A DNA stretch of 40,241 nucleotides. Origin: Chloroflexota bacterium (GTDB lineage Bacteria; Chloroflexota; Dehalococcoidia; SM23-28-2; RBG-16-64-32). The stretch is taken from contig JADFKX010000002.1 in assembly GCA_022564695.1 (NCBI GenBank), positions 1 to 40,241 on the forward strand. The letters are read 5' to 3'. The notes under the pieces were generated by a model, which ran no database searches, was not told the DNA's origin, and saw only the letters and a program-made list of their open reading frames with translations. Made by a program: the position numbers and the translations under genes. This document shows positions 24,666 through 32,876 of the stretch, piece by piece (the stretch's first letter is position 1; each line of letters starts with the position of its first letter).

Positions 24666-24986
24666 TTAAGCGTCGGCGGCCTCCAGCTCGCGGTAGAAGC
24701 AGGAGCGCTCGCCGGTGTGGCAGGCCGGCCCCGCCGGGTCCACCTTCAGCAGCAGCACGTCCTCGTCGCAGTCCCTGCGTATCTCGCGCACCGCCATCGT
24801 GTTGCCGGAGGTGGCGCCCTTGTGCCACAGCTCCCGCCGGCTGCGGCTCCAGAACCAGGCATCGCCTGACTCCCGCGTACGCTTCAGCGACTCCGCGTTC
24901 ATCCAGGCGAACATCAGCACCTCGCCGGTACTGTTGTCCTGGACGATGGCGGGTATAAGGCCACGGTCATCGAACTTCAGGGGCAT
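24666..24986 (-). CDS. hisI: Phosphoribosyl-AMP cyclohydrolase
   Basis: A 106-residue enzyme of histidine synthesis that opens the adenine ring of phosphoribosyl-AMP. It has IVQDNSTGEVLMFAWMNAESL, FWSRSRRELWHKGATSGN and the metal-binding DCDEDVLLLKVDPAGPACHTGERSCFY. I use the ATG at 24986 (MPLKFDD), with AAAGGA upstream, rather than the 28-codon longer frame, which overlaps hisF. It is a stand-alone cyclohydrolase without the HisE domain. It lies 16 bases behind hisF. Confidence 0.95.
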   Translation of the reverse strand: MPLKFDDRGLIPAIVQDNSTGEVLMFAWMNAESLKRTRESGDAWFWSRSRRELWHKGATSGNTMAVREIRRDCDEDVLLLKVDPAGPACHTGERSCFYRELEAADA

Positions 24987-25002
24987 CGGATCGTCCTTTC
25001 GG

Positions 25003-25770
25003 CTAGAGACGTACCGGCACCCCTCGCTCCGCCAGGTACTCCTTGACCTCGCGGATGCGGTAGGTGCCAAAGTGGAAGATGGAGGCGGCGAGCACGGCGT
25101 CCGCCTTCCCTTCAGCGATAGCGTCGTACAGGTGCTCCGGCTTGCCCGCGCCGCCGGAGGCGATGACCGGCACCGGCACGGATTCGGACACGGCGCGGGT
25201 AAGCTCGTTGTCGTAGCCTTCCTGCGTGCCGTCGGCGTCCATGCCGGTTAACAGTAGCTCGCCGGCGCCCAGCTCGGCACAGCGAACGGCCCACTTCACA
25301 ACGTCCAGCTCCACGGGCGTACCGCCACCGATGCCGCCGTAGGTGTGCACCTGCCATCGGCCCTTGCCCGTCCTCTTAGCGTCGATGGCGACGACGATAC
25401 ACTGGGCGCCGAACTTGGCCGACGCCTCAGAGACGAACTCCGGGTTCTCCACGGCCGCGGTGTTGATCGCCACCTTGTCGGCGCCGGACTCCAGCATCAG
25501 CCGAACGTCCTCAGTGGTGCGAATGCCACCGCCGACGGTGAAGGGGATGAACACCTGATCCGCGATGCGTCGCACCATCTCCAGGGAGGTGTCTCGTCCC
25601 TCCGGCGATGCTTTTATGTCGAGGAATACGAGCTCGTCTGCGCCTTCCTCGTCGTAGCTGGCGGCCAGCTCCACCGGGTCGCCGGCGTCGCGCAGGTTGA
25701 GGAAGCGAACGCCCTTCACCACGCGGCCTTCGGCCACATCGAAGCAGGGTATGATTCGCTTGGTAAGCAT
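25003..25770 (-). CDS. hisF: Imidazole glycerol phosphate synthase, cyclase subunit
   Basis: A 255-residue (beta/alpha)8 barrel starting MLTKRIIPCFDVAEGRVVKG; D11 is the first catalytic acid and the second lies in VVAIDAKRTGKG near 130. It takes ammonia from HisH to form imidazole glycerol phosphate and AICAR. The phosphate loops TVGGGIRTTEDV and IASGGAGKPEHL are intact. Its partner hisH lies about 3 kb upstream on the same strand, beyond two unrelated genes. The Shine-Dalgarno sequence is weak. Confidence 0.97.
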   Translation of the reverse strand: MLTKRIIPCFDVAEGRVVKGVRFLNLRDAGDPVELAASYDEEGADELVFLDIKASPEGRDTSLEMVRRIADQVFIPFTVGGGIRTTEDVRLMLESGADKVAINTAAVENPEFVSEASAKFGAQCIVVAIDAKRTGKGRWQVHTYGGIGGGTPVELDVVKWAVRCAELGAGELLLTGMDADGTQEGYDNELTRAVSESVPVPVIASGGAGKPEHLYDAIAEGKADAVLAASIFHFGTYRIREVKEYLAERGVPVRL

Positions 25771-25806
25771 AGCTAGGCCATCGTATCAGGGGCGGTCACC
25801 GTGCCG

Positions 25807-26541
25807 CTAGCCGAGCGCCGAGGCGATCACGCCGATGCTGGCGACCATCAGCACTCCCAGGACGATGGTGCGAAAGCTCTCCGGATTCAGGCGCCTTCGC
25901 AGCCAGCTACCTGCGTACGTCCCCAACACAAGCGCGGGCACGGCCGCCGCGACTACCAGAAGAACATCGCCAGTGATCCGCCCCGCGATGGCGAAAGCGG
26001 CCACCGTGAGGATCCCCGCGGGGAAGAAGTACGCCAGGATAGTCCCCCGGAAGCGTTCGATGCTCGGATCGAGGCCGAGGAGGTACAGAACTACCGGCGG
26101 GCCGTTCATGCTGGTGCTGGGCCCAAGGGCGCCGCTCACCACGCCCGCCGCCACCCCCAGAGGGCCGGCGTTGCGGGTGATCCGGAGTGTTGGAGAGACG
26201 TACGTTACGATGCTCGCGACGATGACGGTGGCCGCCACGAACAACTTCAACGAGTCGCTGTCCAGGCGTTCAAACAACAAGAGGCCCAGCGGCATCCCCA
26301 GGACGAACCCCCCAAGCATGATCAGCACCCTCTTCGGCACTACGTGAGTGCGAACCTCATAAAGGTTGGGAACGACAGTCAGGAGACTGAGGACAAGGCT
26401 GGTCGCCACAGCCGCCTTCACGTCCCAGGTCAGGGTGAGAAGCGGCGTCATGGTGAGCGCGAAGCCGAAGCCCGTCGTCGACATGCAGAGCGCCGCCAGA
26501 AATGCGATGACGACGGCGGCGGCAATGATCTCCGCCGACAA
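25807..26541 (-). CDS. TauE/SafE-family membrane transporter
   Basis: A 244-residue integral membrane protein with about eight helices and two repeated halves. Landmarks are STTGFGFALTMTPLL in the first half and GVVSGALGPSTSMNGPPVVLYL in the second, as in the TauE/SafE (DUF81) family, which exports sulfite, sulfoacetate or related organosulfur anions. The start is probably TTG at 26541, only 3 bases after the acyl-CoA dehydrogenase stop, suggesting coupled translation. The substrate is unknown. Confidence 0.88.
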   Translation of the reverse strand: MSAEIIAAAVVIAFLAALCMSTTGFGFALTMTPLLTLTWDVKAAVATSLVLSLLTVVPNLYEVRTHVVPKRVLIMLGGFVLGMPLGLLLFERLDSDSLKLFVAATVIVASIVTYVSPTLRITRNAGPLGVAAGVVSGALGPSTSMNGPPVVLYLLGLDPSIERFRGTILAYFFPAGILTVAAFAIAGRITGDVLLVVAAAVPALVLGTYAGSWLRRRLNPESFRTIVLGVLMVASIGVIASALG

Positions 26542-26544
26542 CCG

Positions 26545-27825
26545 CTAGAAGACCGTATCGCCGCGTAGCATCTGGCGGGCGATGGTGCGGCGCTGGATCT
26601 CGCCGGTGCCGTCGGGGATGCGCAGGGTGCGACAGATGCGGAACCCCTCCTCCAGCGACAGCTCGGATGAGAGGCCCATGCCTCCGTGGACCTGGATCGC
26701 CTTGTCGAAGACCTCCTGAGCCTTCTCAACGGCGTAGGCCTTGGCGATTGAGATCTCCTTGACGGGCATCCGCCCCGTCTTGGGGAAGCTCTCCACCAAC
26801 GCCGCGGTCTGGAGCACCATGTACTTCATCGTGAAGATATCGATCGCCATATCCGCCAGCATGAACTGGACCGCCTGATGTTCCGCGATAGGCTTGCCGA
26901 ACGTCTTGCGCTGCTTAGCGTACTCCAGAGAGGCGTCCAGGGCGTACTCGCACATCCCGATCATGTTGGATGCGATGGCGATGCGCCCTTCGGAGATGCC
27001 GAACATGGCGACTTCAAAGCCGTGATCCTCCTGACCCACAAGGCGATCCGCGGGGACGCGAACGTCCTCGAACGTCATGCTGCCGCAGTCGCCGCCCTGG
27101 TGGCCCATCACCGGCAGCACACCATCGAAGGTGTAGCCCGGAGCGCTGGTCTCGACGAAGAAGGCGGAGATGCCGCCCTTGTGCTGCGCCACCAGCTCCT
27201 CGTTGGTGATAGCGAAGATAATCGCGTAATCAGAGTAGGGTGCGTTGGTGATCCACTGCTTAGAGCCGTTTATTATCCAGTCGTCGCCGTCGCGGCGGGC
27301 GCGGGTCTTGATGCCCCACACGTCGGAGCCGGCCTCGGACTCGCTGAGGCCGAAGCAGACCATCTTCTCGCCCTTGGCGATCGAGGGGATGAACTCCTCG
27401 CGTACGGAGGGGCTGACGCCCATCAGCATGTGTGAGGGGCCGTCCACGAACGACGCTAGGACGGGCTGGCTGAGGCACCCCTTAGCCCAGGTGATCAGGG
27501 GCCGGCCGGGGCCGTAGCGCCGATACAGCGCCTCCTCCAGAAACACCATCACACGGATGCCGACGCCGCCACCACCCAGCGATTCCGGGGCGAACATTCC
27601 GTAATAGCCGGCCTCAGCCGACTTCATCCGCACCTGCTTTCGGGCGTCCAGTATCTCGTCGCAGATGCGCCCGTCCTCGCGGAAGAACTTGCGTTCATCG
27701 GTGAGGGTCGCCTTGTGCTCAGCCTCCAGCGGGAGCGCCACCGCGTCCACAAGCTGGTGCAGGCCGGTGATCGACCCCTTTACGATGTCGCGGATGTCCT
27801 CCGGTATACCTACGTCGTCCGCCAT
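26545..27825 (-). CDS. Acyl-CoA dehydrogenase
   Basis: A 426-residue flavoenzyme. It has FGLSESEAGSDVWGIKTRARRDGDDWIINGSKQWITNA (substrate and FAD contacts), MTFEDVRVPADRLVG and the C-terminal IQVHGGMGLSSELSLEEGFRICRTLRIPDGTGEIQRRTIAR. It differs from the gene at 16815 and is a separate paralogue. AGGAGG precedes the ATG, and a TATACT (-10-like; 27861-27866, minus strand) in the 65-base gap suggests its own promoter inside the histidine cluster. Confidence 0.93.
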   Translation of the reverse strand: MADDVGIPEDIRDIVKGSITGLHQLVDAVALPLEAEHKATLTDERKFFREDGRICDEILDARKQVRMKSAEAGYYGMFAPESLGGGGVGIRVMVFLEEALYRRYGPGRPLITWAKGCLSQPVLASFVDGPSHMLMGVSPSVREEFIPSIAKGEKMVCFGLSESEAGSDVWGIKTRARRDGDDWIINGSKQWITNAPYSDYAIIFAITNEELVAQHKGGISAFFVETSAPGYTFDGVLPVMGHQGGDCGSMTFEDVRVPADRLVGQEDHGFEVAMFGISEGRIAIASNMIGMCEYALDASLEYAKQRKTFGKPIAEHQAVQFMLADMAIDIFTMKYMVLQTAALVESFPKTGRMPVKEISIAKAYAVEKAQEVFDKAIQVHGGMGLSSELSLEEGFRICRTLRIPDGTGEIQRRTIARQMLRGDTVF

Positions 27826-27890
27826 ACTGATCCTCCTATCTGGCCCACGCGGGCAAGCGTAGTATAACGCAGCCGCTGGTTAAGCGCTCG

Positions 27891-28610
27891 CTAAGTTTGT
27901 ATCGCCGCCAGCGCCTCCGCCAGATTTATGTCACCCGTATACAGGGCGCGTCCGACGATGGCGCCCTCAACCCCGGTCTCCGCCAGGCGGCGAAGGTGGT
28001 CGATCGTGGAGACGCCTCCCGAGTAGATGACCCGCAGGTGCTGACGGTCGGAGAGCAGCGTCTCCAGGGCATCGAAGTTCGGATCGGTGAGGGTGCCGTC
28101 ACGGAGCGTATCGGTGTAGATCACCCAGGGTACGCCCAGCTCGGCGATCTGGCGGACGAGCTCCGACGCCGTTATCCCCGAGGTGTCGCGCCATCCCTCC
28201 GTGACCACGATCCCATCACGCGCATCGACGCCAACGCCGATTCGTCCCGGGAAGCGAGCGAGGGCGCTGGCCAGCAGCGCCTGGTCCTTCACGGCGGCAG
28301 TGCCCAGCACCACCCGATCCACCCCACCCTCCAGGTACCCGCCAATGGTCTCCAAGTCGCGGAGGCCGCCGCCCAGTTGCACGGGCACGTCTACTGCCGC
28401 GACGATTCGTTCCACGGAAGCAGTGTTTACCGCCCGGCCCTCCCGCGCGCCGTCCAGGTCCACAACGTGCAGCCGCTTGGCGCCAGCGTCTTGCCAGCGG
28501 CGGGCCGCCTCCGCCGGATCGTCAGCGAAGACGGTCTCGCGGTCATAGTCACCCTGCACCAGCCGCACGCAGCGGCCGCCGCGTATATCGATAGCTGGAA
28601 TTATCTCCAT
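27891..28610 (-). CDS. hisA: ProFAR isomerase
   Basis: A 239-residue (beta/alpha)8 barrel that isomerises the ProFAR aminoaldose to the ketose PRFAR in histidine synthesis. From the ATG at 28610 it starts MEIIPAIDIRGGRCVRLVQGD with catalytic D8; the second acid lies in IYTDTLRDGTL. Phosphate loops are QLGGGLRDLETI and IYSGGVSTIDHL. An in-frame GTG three codons upstream (28619) is an alternative start. It follows hisH by under 30 bases. Confidence 0.96.
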   Translation of the reverse strand: MEIIPAIDIRGGRCVRLVQGDYDRETVFADDPAEAARRWQDAGAKRLHVVDLDGAREGRAVNTASVERIVAAVDVPVQLGGGLRDLETIGGYLEGGVDRVVLGTAAVKDQALLASALARFPGRIGVGVDARDGIVVTEGWRDTSGITASELVRQIAELGVPWVIYTDTLRDGTLTDPNFDALETLLSDRQHLRVIYSGGVSTIDHLRRLAETGVEGAIVGRALYTGDINLAEALAAIQT

Positions 28611-28638
28611 GGTGGCCACTCAAGCTTGCGGAGAGCCT

Positions 28639-29262
28639 TTAGCGCACCGCGGCACTGGCTGCTATGCGCAGGAAGTTCTCGTACATGCGCAGCCCCATGT
28701 CGCCGCTCTTCTCCGGGTGAAACTGGGTCGCCACCACGTTGTCGCGGCCGACCACGGAGGGGAACGTCACGCCGTACTCCGTCTCCCCGATGACGGTTTC
28801 GGCGTCGTCCGGCCGCGGATAGTAGGAGTGCACGAAGTAGAAGTTCGAGCCGTCAGGGATGCCATCGAATATCGGGTGAGGACGAACGATCCGCACCTGG
28901 TTCCAGCCCATGTGAGGCACCTTCAACCCGTCCGGCAGGCGGACGACACGGCCGGGCAGCACGCCCAGGCAGACGTGCTCGCCGCCCTCCTCGCTGACGT
29001 CGAACAGCGCCTGCTGGCCCATGCACACGCCCAGGAACGGACGCCCTCCGGCGATGTACTCGCGAATGGGGTCGATCAGGGCGTGCCGCTTCAAGTTGCG
29101 CATCGTATCGGCGGCTGCGCCTACGCCCGGCACGATCAGCGCTTCGGCCCGCTCCACATCGCGGCCGCTGGAGGTGATCAACGGCTCGCCGCCCACGTGC
29201 GTGACGGCACGGGCCACGCTGCGCAGGTTACCGGCCCCATAGTCGACGATAACAAGCTTCAC
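28639..29262 (-). CDS. hisH: Imidazole glycerol phosphate synthase, glutaminase subunit
   Basis: A 207-residue class I glutamine amidotransferase. The triad is C80 (FLGVCMGQQ), H182 and E184 (TQFHPEKSGD), and PGVGAA forms the oxyanion strand. It supplies ammonia to HisF through the barrel. It leads the histidine group and begins 25 bases after the acetyltransferase gene ends. Confidence 0.97.
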   Translation of the reverse strand: MKLVIVDYGAGNLRSVARAVTHVGGEPLITSSGRDVERAEALIVPGVGAAADTMRNLKRHALIDPIREYIAGGRPFLGVCMGQQALFDVSEEGGEHVCLGVLPGRVVRLPDGLKVPHMGWNQVRIVRPHPIFDGIPDGSNFYFVHSYYPRPDDAETVIGETEYGVTFPSVVGRDNVVATQFHPEKSGDMGLRMYENFLRIAASAAVR

Positions 29263-29287
29263 GAGCGTATTGTAGCAAGGGCGGTCG

Positions 29288-29809
29288 CTATTCAGCCAGC
29301 GCCTTCTGCATCACGACCACGTCCAGCCAGCGGCCGAACTTGCGGCCCACCTCACGCTCCACACCGACACGCCGGAAGCCGAAGCGACGGTGCAGCCGGA
29401 CGCTGGCGGGATTGGGTGCGGCGATTCGGGCGATCACGGTACGGAAGCCGTTCTCGGCCGCCGCCTCCAGCAGGCGACCTAGCAGCGCCTTGCCGACGTC
29501 CTTACCGCGCATGTCCGCCCGCACGTAGACCGTGTTCTCCGCTGTGAACCGGTACGCCGGCTTGGACGCGAAAGGTTTGAGGGCGGCCCATCCCACCACC
29601 TCGCCACCGCCCTCGGCGACCAGGACGGCGTAGGGGTGGCTGCGGTCACGGAGCCACTGCTCGAACTCTGCCGGCGTCGCCGGCTCCGTATCGAAAGTAG
29701 CGGTGGAGTTCAGGACGGCATCGTTATAGGTGTCCGCTATCGCCGACAGATCGCCGTCCTCTGCGGCGCGCACCGTGTACACAGACGATTTGGACGGACG
29801 TACTCCCAT
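29288..29809 (-). CDS. GNAT acetyltransferase, phosphinothricin N-acetyltransferase-like
   Basis: A 173-residue GNAT protein with the PAT-type order: VRAAEDGDLSAIADTYNDAVLNSTATFDTEP, VVGWAALKPFASKPAYRFTAENTVYV, the acetyl-CoA loop (RADMRGKDVGKALLGRLLEAA) and IAAPNPASVRLHRRFGFRRVG. Such enzymes acetylate small amines, including phosphinothricin or methionine sulfone; the real substrate here is unknown. The ATG lies at 29809. It may be co-transcribed with hisH and is divergent from ligA. Confidence 0.9.
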   Translation of the reverse strand: MGVRPSKSSVYTVRAAEDGDLSAIADTYNDAVLNSTATFDTEPATPAEFEQWLRDRSHPYAVLVAEGGGEVVGWAALKPFASKPAYRFTAENTVYVRADMRGKDVGKALLGRLLEAAAENGFRTVIARIAAPNPASVRLHRRFGFRRVGVEREVGRKFGRWLDVVVMQKALAE

Positions 29810-29867
29810 CGCACCTCAAGCATAGCAGCCCGACGTTACCGCTCAATTGCGGCGCCGTTACCCGCTC

Positions 29868-29908
29868 GTTACGCGTAACCGGCCCCTTTCCCCACCGCTG
29901 TACGCGTA
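29868..29908. promoter_or_regulatory. Paired TACGCGTA palindromes between the acetyltransferase gene and ligA
   Basis: The 12-base palindrome GTTACGCGTAAC (29868-29879) contains TACGCGTA, which recurs at 29901-29908. The centres are 31 bases apart, close to three helical turns, so two protein dimers could bind one face. Related GTTACC(C)GCTC motifs lie at 29835 and 29857. The divergent location suggests an operator; the regulator is unknown. Confidence 0.4.
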
Positions 29909-29925
29909 ATACCCTTAGGGCTGCC

Positions 29926-31953
29926 ATGAGCTGCGGTATTGAGCGGGTACAGGAGGCGCGTCTCGCGGCTGAGGAGTTGCGCTCCCAGGTCAACTATCAC
30001 GACGACCTGTACTTCGCCAAGGACGCTCCAGAGATCAGCGACGCCGAGTACGACGAGCTAATGCGACGGCTGCGCGCCATCGAGGCGCACTACCCGGAGC
30101 TGATCACGCCGGACTCGCCGACGCAGCGCGTCTCCGGCCGGCCCGTGGCGACGTTTACCGTGGTCAACCACCGCGAGCCGCTGCTATCGCTGGCCAACGC
30201 CTTCGACCTGGACGCGTTGCGGGCGTGGCACCGGCGGGCCGCCGACTTGGCGGGGGTCGAGGAGTTCGACATGATCGTCGAGCCAAAGATCGACGGGCTG
30301 GCGGTCGCCCTGGTCTACGAGGACGGGCGCTTCCTGCAAGGGGCTACGCGGGGAGACGGCCTCCGCGGCGAGAACATCACTGAGAACCTGCGCACCATCC
30401 GCAGCATCCCCAGGCAGGTCCGCGGCGACAGAGTGCCCAAGCGCTTCGAGGTGCGGGGCGAAGTCTACATGTCGAAGACCGCTTTCGAGCAGCTCAACGT
30501 CCAGAGGACCGACGAGGGCGAGCCGCTGTTCGCCAACCCCCGCAATGCCGCCGCCGGCGCCGTTCGTCAGAAGGACCCCCGGATCACCGCGTCCAGACGG
30601 CTGGACATCTGGGTCTACCAGCTCGGCTGGGCGGACGGTGGAAAGACGCTGGACTCCCAATGGAAGTCGCTCCAGTGGCTGGCTAAGCTCGGCTTTAGCG
30701 TCAATTCCCACATCGCCCGCTGCCGCGACTTGGAGGATGTCCAGCGTCGCTACGAGGAATGGGCGGAGAAGCGTCACGGCCTGGAGTACGAGATCGACGG
30801 CCTGGTTGTGAAGATCGACAGCCTCGACCTCCAGCAGCGGCTGGGCTTCGTAGGGCGGGAGCCTCGCTGGGCAGCCGCCTACAAGTTCCCGCCTATCCAG
30901 GCCACAACGAAGCTGCTGCGGATCGACGTCAACGTCGGCCGTACGGGCAGCCTTAACCCGTTCGCCGTGCTGGAACCGGTGCAGGTAGGCGGTGTTGTCG
31001 TCAAGCAGGCCACCCTCCACAACGAGGACGACGTCCGCCGCAAGGACATCCGTGTCGGCGATACGGTGATCGTGCAGCGGGCGGGAGACGTCATCCCCCA
31101 GGTCGTGGGTCCGGTTATGGGCAAACGCACCGGCAAGCGGCGACGGTTCGTCATGCCCAAGCGCTGCCCTATTTGCGACGGCGAGGTGGTGAGGCCGGAG
31201 AGCGAGGCGATGAGTTACTGCGTGAACACCACCTGCCCCGCGCAGGTCTTCCGCTGGCTCACCCACTTCGCCAGCCGCGGCGCCATGGATGTGGATGGCC
31301 TCGGCGAGCAGTGGGCCTACGTGCTCTTGGACAAGGGGCTAGTGAAGGACCCGTCCGACCTGTTCTCCCTCACCCGAGAGCAGCTTCTGGAGCTGGACCG
31401 CATGGGCGAGAAGTCGGCGGACAAGATTATGGCGAACATCCAGGCGGCCAAGAGCCGGCCCCTGTCGCGGCTCCTGTTCGCTCTGGGCATACGTCACGTC
31501 GGCTCGGAGATCGCGGAGACGCTGGCCAACGAGTACGGCAGCCTGGAGGCCATCGCAGACGCCGACCGCGAGGAGCTGGAGGCGATTGCCGCCATCGGAC
31601 CCAAGATCGCGGAGAGCGTGCGCGCCTACTTCGGCGGCAAGCGCCAGCGCAAGCTGATCCAAAAGTTGAAGCGGGCGGGCGTCAACATGAAGCAGGAGCA
31701 CGCCACACCCGCGGAGGGCCCCCTGGCCGGCCAGACGTTCGTCGTCACTGGTACGCTGGCATCGATGACCCGCAGCGAGGCTGAGGCGAAGCTGAAAGCA
31801 TTGGGCGCGGACATCGGCAGCAGCGTCACCAAGAAGACGACATGCCTGGTGACGGGTGAACCCCCCGGCTCCAAGCTGCAGAAGGCTCAGCAGTACGACA
31901 CCAAGCTGATGGACGAGCGGGAGCTGCTGCGGCTCCTTCGCTCCCCTCGATAG
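29926..31953 (+). CDS. ligA: NAD-dependent DNA ligase
   Basis: A full-length 675-residue LigA, which seals nicks in replication and repair. The order is: Ia domain with YHDDLYFAKDAPEISDAEYDEL (NMN binding), adenylation domain with catalytic K121 in EPKIDGLAVAL, OB fold (VGRTGSLNPFAVLEPVQVGG), a four-cysteine zinc finger (CPICDGEVV ... YCVNTTCPAQ, about 414-436), helix-hairpin-helix repeats (GIRHVGSEIAETLA, IAAIGPKIAESV) and a C-terminal BRCT domain (about 595-675). The ATG at 29926 lacks a strong ribosome site. The thermonuclease gene begins 5 bases after the stop. Confidence 0.98.
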   Translation: MSCGIERVQEARLAAEELRSQVNYHDDLYFAKDAPEISDAEYDELMRRLRAIEAHYPELITPDSPTQRVSGRPVATFTVVNHREPLLSLANAFDLDALRAWHRRAADLAGVEEFDMIVEPKIDGLAVALVYEDGRFLQGATRGDGLRGENITENLRTIRSIPRQVRGDRVPKRFEVRGEVYMSKTAFEQLNVQRTDEGEPLFANPRNAAAGAVRQKDPRITASRRLDIWVYQLGWADGGKTLDSQWKSLQWLAKLGFSVNSHIARCRDLEDVQRRYEEWAEKRHGLEYEIDGLVVKIDSLDLQQRLGFVGREPRWAAAYKFPPIQATTKLLRIDVNVGRTGSLNPFAVLEPVQVGGVVVKQATLHNEDDVRRKDIRVGDTVIVQRAGDVIPQVVGPVMGKRTGKRRRFVMPKRCPICDGEVVRPESEAMSYCVNTTCPAQVFRWLTHFASRGAMDVDGLGEQWAYVLLDKGLVKDPSDLFSLTREQLLELDRMGEKSADKIMANIQAAKSRPLSRLLFALGIRHVGSEIAETLANEYGSLEAIADADREELEAIAAIGPKIAESVRAYFGGKRQRKLIQKLKRAGVNMKQEHATPAEGPLAGQTFVVTGTLASMTRSEAEAKLKALGADIGSSVTKKTTCLVTGEPPGSKLQKAQQYDTKLMDERELLRLLRSPR

Positions 31954-31958
31954 CACCC

Positions 31959-32738
31959 GTGGCACGCGTCCTCGCCGTCGTTGCGCTTCTGCTGCTGGCA
32001 GCCGCCTGCGCCCAGCCCAGCGGCGCACCGTCACCGTCGACAGGCACGGCGACCACTCCCGACCCGACAGGCGCTACCTTAGAACCCTCCTCCAGTCCAA
32101 CGCCCGTCGGGTTGGAGGAGGCATTCGTCATCAACGTGGTCGACGGTGACACCATCGACGTGCTCATGGGCGGCCGGAAGCTCCGTGTGCGCTACATCGG
32201 CATCGATACGCCGGAGACGGTGGACCCTCGGCGGCCCGTGGAGTGCTTCGGCCGCGAGGCAAGCGAGCGAAACCGGGAGCTGGTGGAGGGCATGACCGTT
32301 GGGCTGGAGCGGGACGTCTCCGAGACCGACCAGTTCGGGCGGCTCCTCCGCCACGTCTGGGCGAACGGCGAGATGGTCAACGCCGCCCTGGTTGAGGAGG
32401 GGTACGCTACGGCTAGCACATACCCGCCGGACGTCCGCTACGCGGAACTGCTCGCCGCCCTGGAGACGGAGGCGAGAGCGCACGATCGAGGTCTCTGGGG
32501 CCCGGCCTGCGCCACGCCGGCTGCGACTCCACCAGCGACGGGCGCCGGATGCGACTACTCAGGCACCAGCGAGCCCGTCATCAAGGGCAACATCAGCCTG
32601 AACACAGGTGAGAAGATATACCATCTCCCCGGCGGCGAGTTCTACGACCAGACTGTGATAAGCGAGGCCAAGGGCGAGCGCTGGTTCTGCACGGAGGCGG
32701 GGGCGGTAGCCGCGGGCTGGCGCAAGAGCAAACGCTAG
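31959..32738 (+). CDS. Thermonuclease-family lipoprotein with C-terminal 'sunset'-type domain
   Basis: 259 residues from GTG at 31959. A signal peptide ends in the lipobox AAAC, followed by a Thr/Pro/Ser spacer (about 18-50). Residues ~54-170 are a staphylococcal-nuclease domain: VVDGDTIDVLMGG, VRYIGIDTPE (Arg and Glu of the site) and DQFGRLLRHVW (second Arg). The last ~60 residues (CDYSGTSEPVIKGNIS ... YHLPGGEFYDQT ... GERWFCTEAGAVAAGWRKS) form a small domain often found behind secreted nucleases, presumably binding something at the surface. The predicted activity is calcium-dependent cleavage of extracellular DNA or RNA. It probably shares the ligA transcript. Confidence 0.9.
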   Translation: MARVLAVVALLLLAAACAQPSGAPSPSTGTATTPDPTGATLEPSSSPTPVGLEEAFVINVVDGDTIDVLMGGRKLRVRYIGIDTPETVDPRRPVECFGREASERNRELVEGMTVGLERDVSETDQFGRLLRHVWANGEMVNAALVEEGYATASTYPPDVRYAELLAALETEARAHDRGLWGPACATPAATPPATGAGCDYSGTSEPVIKGNISLNTGEKIYHLPGGEFYDQTVISEAKGERWFCTEAGAVAAGWRKSKR

Positions 32739-32811
32739 CGGGATCGGCCCAATAGCCCGTAGCTACAGGTTGCCTCCGGCGTTGAGATATTTTAGAGTTC
32801 GAGCCGTCGTT

Positions 32812-32872
32812 TTTGCAGCCACGTCTAGCGACACGCTATAATACTGTAAGTCTCAGCCCCAACACGGGAGGA
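32812..32872 (+). promoter_or_regulatory. mreB operon promoter and ribosome site
   Basis: A consensus TATAAT (32837-32842) has a weak -35, either TTTGCA (32812-32817) at 19 bases or TTGCAG one base later. GGGAGG (32867-32872) precedes the TTG start at 32877. This is the only obvious promoter ahead of the five-gene shape operon. Confidence 0.6.
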
Positions 32873-32876
32873 AAGA

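Noticed and set aside
25801..26568. Long plus-strand open frame opposite the TauE-type gene
   Set aside because: It is antisense to a clear membrane protein, rich in charged low-complexity residues, and has no family motif or ribosome site.
30184..31266. 360-codon minus-strand frame inside ligA
   Set aside because: It is a shadow of the high-GC ligA codons; ligA is complete and unambiguous on the other strand.
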